Part shown: piece after piece, positions 59,459 to 64,000 of the stretch
Layout of the letters: each line of letters opens with the position of its first letter
Position numbering within the stretch: the stretch's first letter is position 1
Assembly: GCF_036170895.1 (NCBI RefSeq)
Contig: NZ_CP108036.1
Location: forward strand, 6,483,501 to 6,547,500
Reading direction: 5' to 3'
From: Streptomyces erythrochromogenes
GTDB taxonomy: Bacteria; Actinomycetota; Actinomycetes; Streptomycetales; Streptomycetaceae
Length of the DNA: 64,000 nucleotides
Position numbers and translations under genes: made by a program
Notes under the pieces: generated by a model
Seen by the model: only the letters and a program-made list of their open reading frames with translations
The model's database searches: none
Told to the model about the DNA's origin: nothing

Positions 59459-60999
59459 GCCGTACCGAACAGCTGATACGTCAGACGGGGGTGGAGGAGA
59501 AGAGTCGCGGCCGCTGGCTCGCGCTCTCCGTGCTCGTCCTTGCCGTGCTGCTCGTCGCGGTCGACGCCACGGTCCTCGGCCTCGCCACACCCTCCCTCAG
59601 CGAAGACCTCAAGCCGTCCGGCACCCAGCTGCTGTGGATCGGCGACATCTACTCCTTCGTCATCGCCGGACTCCTGGTGTCCATGGGCTCCCTCGGCGAC
59701 CGGATAGGCCGCAAGAAGCTGCTCCTCGTCGGCGCCACCGCCTTCGGCGCCGTCTCGGTCCTGAACGCCTACGCCACCAGCCCCGAGATGATGATCGTCG
59801 CCCGCGCCCTGCTCGGCGTGGCCGGCGCCACCCTGATGCCGTCCACCCTCGCGCTGATCCGCAACATCTTCACCGACCCCCGGGAGCGCAGCCTCGCCAT
59901 CGGCATCTGGGGCGCCACCGCCTCGGCCGGCGCGGCCGTCGGACCCGTCGTCGGCGGAGCCCTCCTCCAGCACTTCTGGTGGGGCTCGGTCTTCCTCATC
60001 AACCTCCCCGTGATGATCGCCCTGGTCCTCGTCGGAATCAAGCTCCTTCCCGAGTCCAAGAACCCGGTCGCCGGCCCCTGGGACCTGCTCAGCGTGGGCC
60101 TCTCCCTCGTCGGCGTCATCGGCGTGGTCTATGCCGTAAAGGAAGCCGCCACGCACGGCATGACCTGGGAGGTCGCGGTCGCCGCGAGCCTCGGCGCCGG
60201 CGCCCTGTACGCCTTCGTCCGACGCCAGTTCACCCTGCCGTCCCCGCTGCTCGACATGCGGCTCTTCCGGCACCGCGGCTTCTCCGGCGCGGTCCTCGCC
60301 GACCTGCTCACCGTCTTCGGCCTGTCCGGACTGGTCTTCTTCCTCTCCCAGTTCCTCCAGCTCGTCCAGGGGCGCGGCCCGCTGGAGGCCGGCCTGGCCG
60401 AACTGCCCGCCGCCATCGGCGCGGTGGCCACCGGCCTGGTCGCGGGCAGGTACGCCCGCCGGTACTCGGTGCGCTCCGTCGTCACCGGCGGCCTCGCCGC
60501 CATCGGCGCCGCCCTCGCCGTCCTGACCGTGATCCACAAGGAGAGCGGCTACCCGCTGCTCGGCGCGGCCCTGCTCGTCGTCGGCCTCGGCGCCGGCTTC
60601 TCCTTCACCGTCACCGCCGACGTGATCCTCTCCAGCGTGCCCAAGGAGCAGGCCGGATCGGCCTCCGCCGTCTCCGAGACGGCGTACGAGCTCGGTGCCG
60701 CCCTCGGCATCGCCCTGCTCGGCTCCATCGTCACCGGCGTCTACCAGGGCTTCACCGCCCCGGCCTCCGTCGACGGACCGGTGGCCGACGCCGCGCACGA
60801 GTCCCTCGGCGGCGCCGTGGAAGCCGCCAAGACGCTGGACCCGCAGACCGCCGCCCACATGGTCGGCGCCGCCCAGGACGCCTTCGTCGACGGCCTGCGG
60901 TTCGCCTCCGGCGTCGGCGCGGCCGTACTGCTCGCCACCGCCGTGGCCGCCTGGTTCCTCCTCAGGGGCCAGCGGCTCCAGGACGGCGTCGAGCACTGA
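59455..60999 (+). CDS. DHA2-type MFS drug transporter (14 TMS)
   Basis: 514-residue major facilitator of the DHA2 (QacA/SmvA-type) class with 14 predicted spans. Antiporter motif C-like AVGPVVGGALL and motif A GDRIGRKKLL are present, and WIGDIYSFVIAGLLV marks TM1-2 region. Couples proton import to export of cationic or hydrophobic compounds. Translationally coupled to the TetR gene. Confidence 0.92.
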   Translation: MSRTEQLIRQTGVEEKSRGRWLALSVLVLAVLLVAVDATVLGLATPSLSEDLKPSGTQLLWIGDIYSFVIAGLLVSMGSLGDRIGRKKLLLVGATAFGAVSVLNAYATSPEMMIVARALLGVAGATLMPSTLALIRNIFTDPRERSLAIGIWGATASAGAAVGPVVGGALLQHFWWGSVFLINLPVMIALVLVGIKLLPESKNPVAGPWDLLSVGLSLVGVIGVVYAVKEAATHGMTWEVAVAASLGAGALYAFVRRQFTLPSPLLDMRLFRHRGFSGAVLADLLTVFGLSGLVFFLSQFLQLVQGRGPLEAGLAELPAAIGAVATGLVAGRYARRYSVRSVVTGGLAAIGAALAVLTVIHKESGYPLLGAALLVVGLGAGFSFTVTADVILSSVPKEQAGSASAVSETAYELGAALGIALLGSIVTGVYQGFTAPASVDGPVADAAHESLGGAVEAAKTLDPQTAAHMVGAAQDAFVDGLRFASGVGAAVLLATAVAAWFLLRGQRLQDGVEH

Positions 61000-61072
61000 C
61001 CCGTCGCCGTATCAAGGGGCGCTGTCCCGGACCGAGTTGACAGTCCGTGGAACCCGGGACACCATCCCCGCG

Positions 61073-62548
61073 ATGGAGATCAACGATCTGACCCCGGCCG
61101 AGCGCCGCGTATGGGAGGCCTTCCCGCGCGGCGACGGAGTCGACTTCAGGGAGCACCCCGAGGACAGCTCCGTCGACGGGGCCGGCTGGGGACCCGACCG
61201 CACGCTGCGGGCCGAGGTGCTGCGGGCCCTCCTGCTGGGCGCCGCCCCCGCCGCGGAGGGCCGGGTAGCCGGGCTCAAGATCAAGGGCGCGAGGATCGTC
61301 GGCAAGCTCGACCTGCGGTACGCGGTGATCGACCACCCGATCCGGATGCGCGACTGCTGGTTCGAACGCAAACCGCTCCTGTACGGAGCCCAGCTCAAGG
61401 CCCTCGTCCTCGGCTACTCCACCCTGCCGGGCCTCACCGCGGCCACCCTGCGCGTCGACGTCGTCCTGCGGCTCTCCTGCTGCCGGATCACCGGCCCCGT
61501 CCGGCTCCAGGGCGCCAAGATATCCGGCGGCCTCTTCCTCCAGGGCGCGGTGGTCGGCCCCATGTCGGGCGAGGAGGCGGACGAACCCCCGCTCCAGCTC
61601 AACCACGCGGAAGTCGGCACCGACATCATCGCCAACGACCTGACCGTCCACGGCCAGCTCCGCCTCAACGGAGCGGTCGTCGGCGGCCAGATCAACCTGG
61701 ACGACGCCCGCCTCCTTGCCCCCGACGGCACCGCTCTCCAGGCCGAGACCCTCCTGGTCGGCACCAACCTCCACGCCGCGCGGGCCCGGACGCAGGGCCG
61801 CCTCAACCTCACCGGCTCACGGATACCCGGCCGCCTCAACCTCGCCCACGCCGTCCTCGAGAACCCGGGCGGCATCGCCCTGCGCGCCTCCAGCTGCACG
61901 GTCGGCGAGGTGTGGCTGCCCGCCTGCGAGGACGTACGGGGCACCGTGAACCTGCGGCGCTCGCAGTTCGACCTGCTGAACATGCGGGCCGGGACCTGGC
62001 GGGACCCGCTGCGCCTGGACGGCCTGACCTACCGCACGCTGGGGCCCCACCTGCCCGCCGAGGAGCGGCTGGCCGCGCTGGAGACCGGCGAGCCCGGATA
62101 CCTCCCGTACCCGTACGAGCAGCTGGCCGCGGCCTACCGCACCGCGGGCGACGAGGAGGCCGCCCGTACGGTCATGCTCGCCAAGCTGCGCAGGCACCGC
62201 CGCACACTGCCCCGGCACACACGCCTGTGGGGGCTGCTCCAGGACGCGACCGTCGGCTACGGCTTCCGGCCGCTGCGCGCGGCGGGCTGGCTGGCGGCGC
62301 TGCTGCTCACCGGGGCGATCGCGTTCGCGCTGCAGCCCCCGCGCCCGCTCAAGCAGGGCGAGGCCCCGGACTTCAACGCCGTCTTCTACACCATCGACCT
62401 GATGCTGCCGATCATCGGCTTCGGCCAGGAGCAGGCCTTCGCGCCGAGCGGCTGGCACCAGTGGTTGTCGTACCTGCTGATCGTGACCGGCTGGGTCCTC
62501 GCCACCACGACGGCGGCGGGCGTCAGCCGGTCACTGAGGCGGCAGTGA
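61073..62548 (+). CDS. Beta-helix membrane protein (pentapeptide-like)
   Basis: 491 residues. The central part (about 60-310) is made of regular strands with a turn (for example GRLNLTGSRIPGRLNLAHA), typical of a right-handed beta-helix of pentapeptide-like form; the C-terminus has two transmembrane helices (about 400-425 and 465-490). Homologues are often annotated oxidoreductase, but I see no cofactor motif. TTGACA at 61037-61042 and CACCAT 17 bp later may form a promoter with a leaderless start at ATG 61073. Confidence 0.75.
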   Translation: MEINDLTPAERRVWEAFPRGDGVDFREHPEDSSVDGAGWGPDRTLRAEVLRALLLGAAPAAEGRVAGLKIKGARIVGKLDLRYAVIDHPIRMRDCWFERKPLLYGAQLKALVLGYSTLPGLTAATLRVDVVLRLSCCRITGPVRLQGAKISGGLFLQGAVVGPMSGEEADEPPLQLNHAEVGTDIIANDLTVHGQLRLNGAVVGGQINLDDARLLAPDGTALQAETLLVGTNLHAARARTQGRLNLTGSRIPGRLNLAHAVLENPGGIALRASSCTVGEVWLPACEDVRGTVNLRRSQFDLLNMRAGTWRDPLRLDGLTYRTLGPHLPAEERLAALETGEPGYLPYPYEQLAAAYRTAGDEEAARTVMLAKLRRHRRTLPRHTRLWGLLQDATVGYGFRPLRAAGWLAALLLTGAIAFALQPPRPLKQGEAPDFNAVFYTIDLMLPIIGFGQEQAFAPSGWHQWLSYLLIVTGWVLATTTAAGVSRSLRRQ

Positions 62549-62578
62549 GAACCGCCGGGACCGCGGGGAGCCGAGGTA

Positions 62579-63250
62579 CTACGCGGCCTTCGCCTTGGTC
62601 GCGTACATGTCGACGTACTCCTGGCCCGAGAGCCGCATGACCTCGGCCATCACCGAGTCCGTGACGGCCCGCAGCACGTACCGGTCGCGGTCCATGCCCT
62701 CGTAGCGGGAGAACTCCATCGGCTCGCCGAAGCGGACGGTGACCCGGCCCGGGCGCGGCATGCCGGCGCCGCCGGGCTGCAGCTTGTCCGTGCCGATCAT
62801 CGCGAACGGCACCACGGGGGCGCCGGTCATCAGGGTGAAGCGGGCGATGCCGGTGCGGCCGCGGTAGAGCCGGCCGTCGGGGGAGCGGGTGCCCTCGGGG
62901 TAGATGCCGAAGATCTTGCCCTCTTCGAGGATCCGGCGGCCGGTCATCAGGGCCGCGACCCCGCCGTTGGCACCGTCACGGTCGACGGGGATCATGCCGG
63001 CGCCGGTGAAGAACCACGCCATGAGCCGGCCCTTGATGCCCTTGCCGGTCACGTACTCGTCCTTGCCGATGAAGTGGACCGTGCGGTCGCACACCAGCGG
63101 GAGGATCATGGAGTCGATGAAGGTGAGGTGGTTGCCCGCCAGAATCACCGGTCCGGAGCCGGGGATGTTCCGGGCGCCCTCCACGCGGGTGCGGAACATC
63201 GTGCGCATGACCGGTCCGACAGTGGCTTTGATGAGCTTCGTACGGAACAA
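62579..63250 (-). CDS. plsC: 1-acyl-glycerol-3-phosphate acyltransferase
   Basis: 223-residue PlsC acyltransferase of phospholipid synthesis. NHLTFID (40-46) is the catalytic H-x4-D motif and YPEGTRS (117-123) the substrate-binding block. The start is TTG (63250) with GGAGG 7-8 bases upstream; no ATG upstream fits. Several PlsC paralogues are usual in Streptomyces, so the symbol is generic. Divergent from the phosphodiesterase gene, in keeping with a lipid-turnover theme. Confidence 0.9.
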   Translation of the reverse strand: MFRTKLIKATVGPVMRTMFRTRVEGARNIPGSGPVILAGNHLTFIDSMILPLVCDRTVHFIGKDEYVTGKGIKGRLMAWFFTGAGMIPVDRDGANGGVAALMTGRRILEEGKIFGIYPEGTRSPDGRLYRGRTGIARFTLMTGAPVVPFAMIGTDKLQPGGAGMPRPGRVTVRFGEPMEFSRYEGMDRDRYVLRAVTDSVMAEVMRLSGQEYVDMYATKAKAA

Positions 63251-63533
63251 CGTGGGCCCTCCGGCATCGAAAAGCGGCTCGCGCCCCCACCGCTCGGCGG
63301 TAGCGCAGGTGAGGACGATACTCGTGGGTCAGCTCCCAGCGCACATCGGGTTCACGTGTCGGATACGTATTGTTGACGCGCGTTTTCGCCAAGTTCCCCG
63401 GATGTGCCTTCGAGGCACCCCCTGCGGCCACCCCCTTTTGCCTACCATCGGCACGCCGATCGCGGGCCGCGGAATGCCGTGACGCCACAGGTCCCGGGAC
63501 CGCCGGCCCCTTTCACGACGAGGAGTGGCACTC

Positions 63534-64000
63534 ATGACACAGGGTGGGGCAGCGCGGCGCACGGTCCTGGGGGCGGCGGTCCTGGCGGCGGGGACGGGGA
63601 TCACCGGTCTCGCGGCGGGAACGGCCTCCGCGTCCGCCGAGGGCGGCGGGCAAGGCGGCAAGGGCTACCGGGGTCTTCCGTACCCGACGGTCATCGGCCA
63701 TCGCGGCGCCAGCGGATACCGGCCGGAGCACACGCTCGGCTCCTACCAGCTGGCCCTCGACCTGGGCGCGGACGTCGTCGAGCAGGACCTGGTCCCGACC
63801 CGGGACGGCCACCTGGTGTGCCGCCACGAGAACGAGATCGGCGGGACCACCGACGTCGCCGACCACCCCGAGTTCGCCTCCCGGCGCGCGACCAAGTCCG
63901 TCGACGGGGTCTCGGTCACCGGCTGGTTCACCGAGGACTTCACCCTCGCCGAGCTGAAGACCCTGCGCGCCAAGGAGCGCATCCCCGCCGTCCGCCAGCG
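63534..64000 (+). CDS. Glycerophosphodiester phosphodiesterase (3' partial)
   Basis: First 155 residues of a GDPD-family enzyme that cleaves glycerophosphodiesters to glycerol-3-phosphate and an alcohol such as ethanolamine or choline. The N-terminus has twin arginines (ARRTVLG) and a hydrophobic core, a Tat signal. [16 protein letters not shown] carries the catalytic histidine/arginine, and [20 protein letters not shown] the metal ligands. ATG at 63534 with GAGGAG upstream. The window ends before the stop codon. Confidence 0.92.
   Translation, partial: MTQGGAARRTVLGAAVLAAGTGITGLAAGTASASAEGGGQGGKGYRGLPYPTVIGHRGASGYRPEHTLGSYQLALDLGADVVEQDLVPTRDGHLVCRHENEIGGTTDVADHPEFASRRATKSVDGVSVTGWFTEDFTLAELKTLRAKERIPAVRQ

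Noticed and set aside
63340..63370. PHO box before the phosphodiesterase gene (GGGTTCACGTGTCGG)
   Set aside because: Only one GTTCAC-like unit is present; PhoP boxes need at least two 11-bp direct repeats.

Overview
The window reads as part of a Streptomyces chromosome: very high GC, codons almost always G/C-ending, many GTG starts, 4-base start/stop overlaps, several apparently leaderless genes, a single TTA codon, ARG boxes, a DmdR/IdeR-type iron box, and a gene order (helY ... infC-rpmI-rplT ... pheST ... argCJBDR ... argGH) typical of the conserved core of that genus. The species cannot be named from sequence alone. I see no phage, transposase, CRISPR array, rRNA or tRNA gene.

Layout. 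1-9.3 kb: the 3' part of a HelY-type helicase, an RluA-type pseudouridine synthase, a secreted serine hydrolase, an iron-regulated siderophore-interacting flavoprotein, a 5'-3' exonuclease, and a coupled XRE-cupin regulator/metal-receptor pair. 9.3-10.2 kb: a repeat-filled intergenic block (four 62-bp tandem units, a long imperfect inverted repeat, three ~90-101-bp units). 10.2-13.7 kb: a TDT-family transporter divergent from a LysR regulator, a thioesterase-like protein and a small secreted protein.

13.7-22.9 kb is the most coherent catabolic locus. A FadR-type regulator, an ethanolamine-permease-like APC transporter and a gamma-glutamyl hydrolase run on the minus strand. A GlnA4-like gamma-glutamyl-amine ligase, an aldehyde dehydrogenase and an SDR run on the plus strand. 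Both units carry the same 22-bp motif at their promoters. A secreted HAD phosphatase of phosphorylcholine-phosphatase type lies next to it and could supply the amine.

22.9-36 kb: a D-threonine-aldolase-like PLP enzyme, a repeat-bearing spacer, a membrane protein translationally coupled to a mycosin-like protease, SseB, DUF1844, and then the translation block. infC has a long leader with a terminator/antiterminator and an ATC start codon; it is followed by rpmI, rplT, a SpoU methyltransferase, an orphan histidine kinase and pheST. 36-45 kb: a PP2C phosphatase with a TTA codon and an in-frame dispersed repeat, an NsdA-like regulator, NUDIX, 3-hydroxyacyl-CoA dehydrogenase, a GH10-like protein, DUF1918, an EamA/MocR pair with overlapping start codons, and a histidine-phosphatase pseudoenzyme.

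45-57 kb: arginine biosynthesis in two ARG-box-controlled blocks, argCJBD-argR and argG/argH, separated by four small genes (membrane protein, L,D-transpeptidase, flavin/PPOX-like protein, HEAT-repeat protein). 57-64 kb: an internally duplicated lipoprotein, a small HAD protein, a TetR-MFS efflux operon with a palindromic operator, a beta-helix membrane protein, PlsC, and the 5' end of a Tat-exported glycerophosphodiester phosphodiesterase cut by the window edge.
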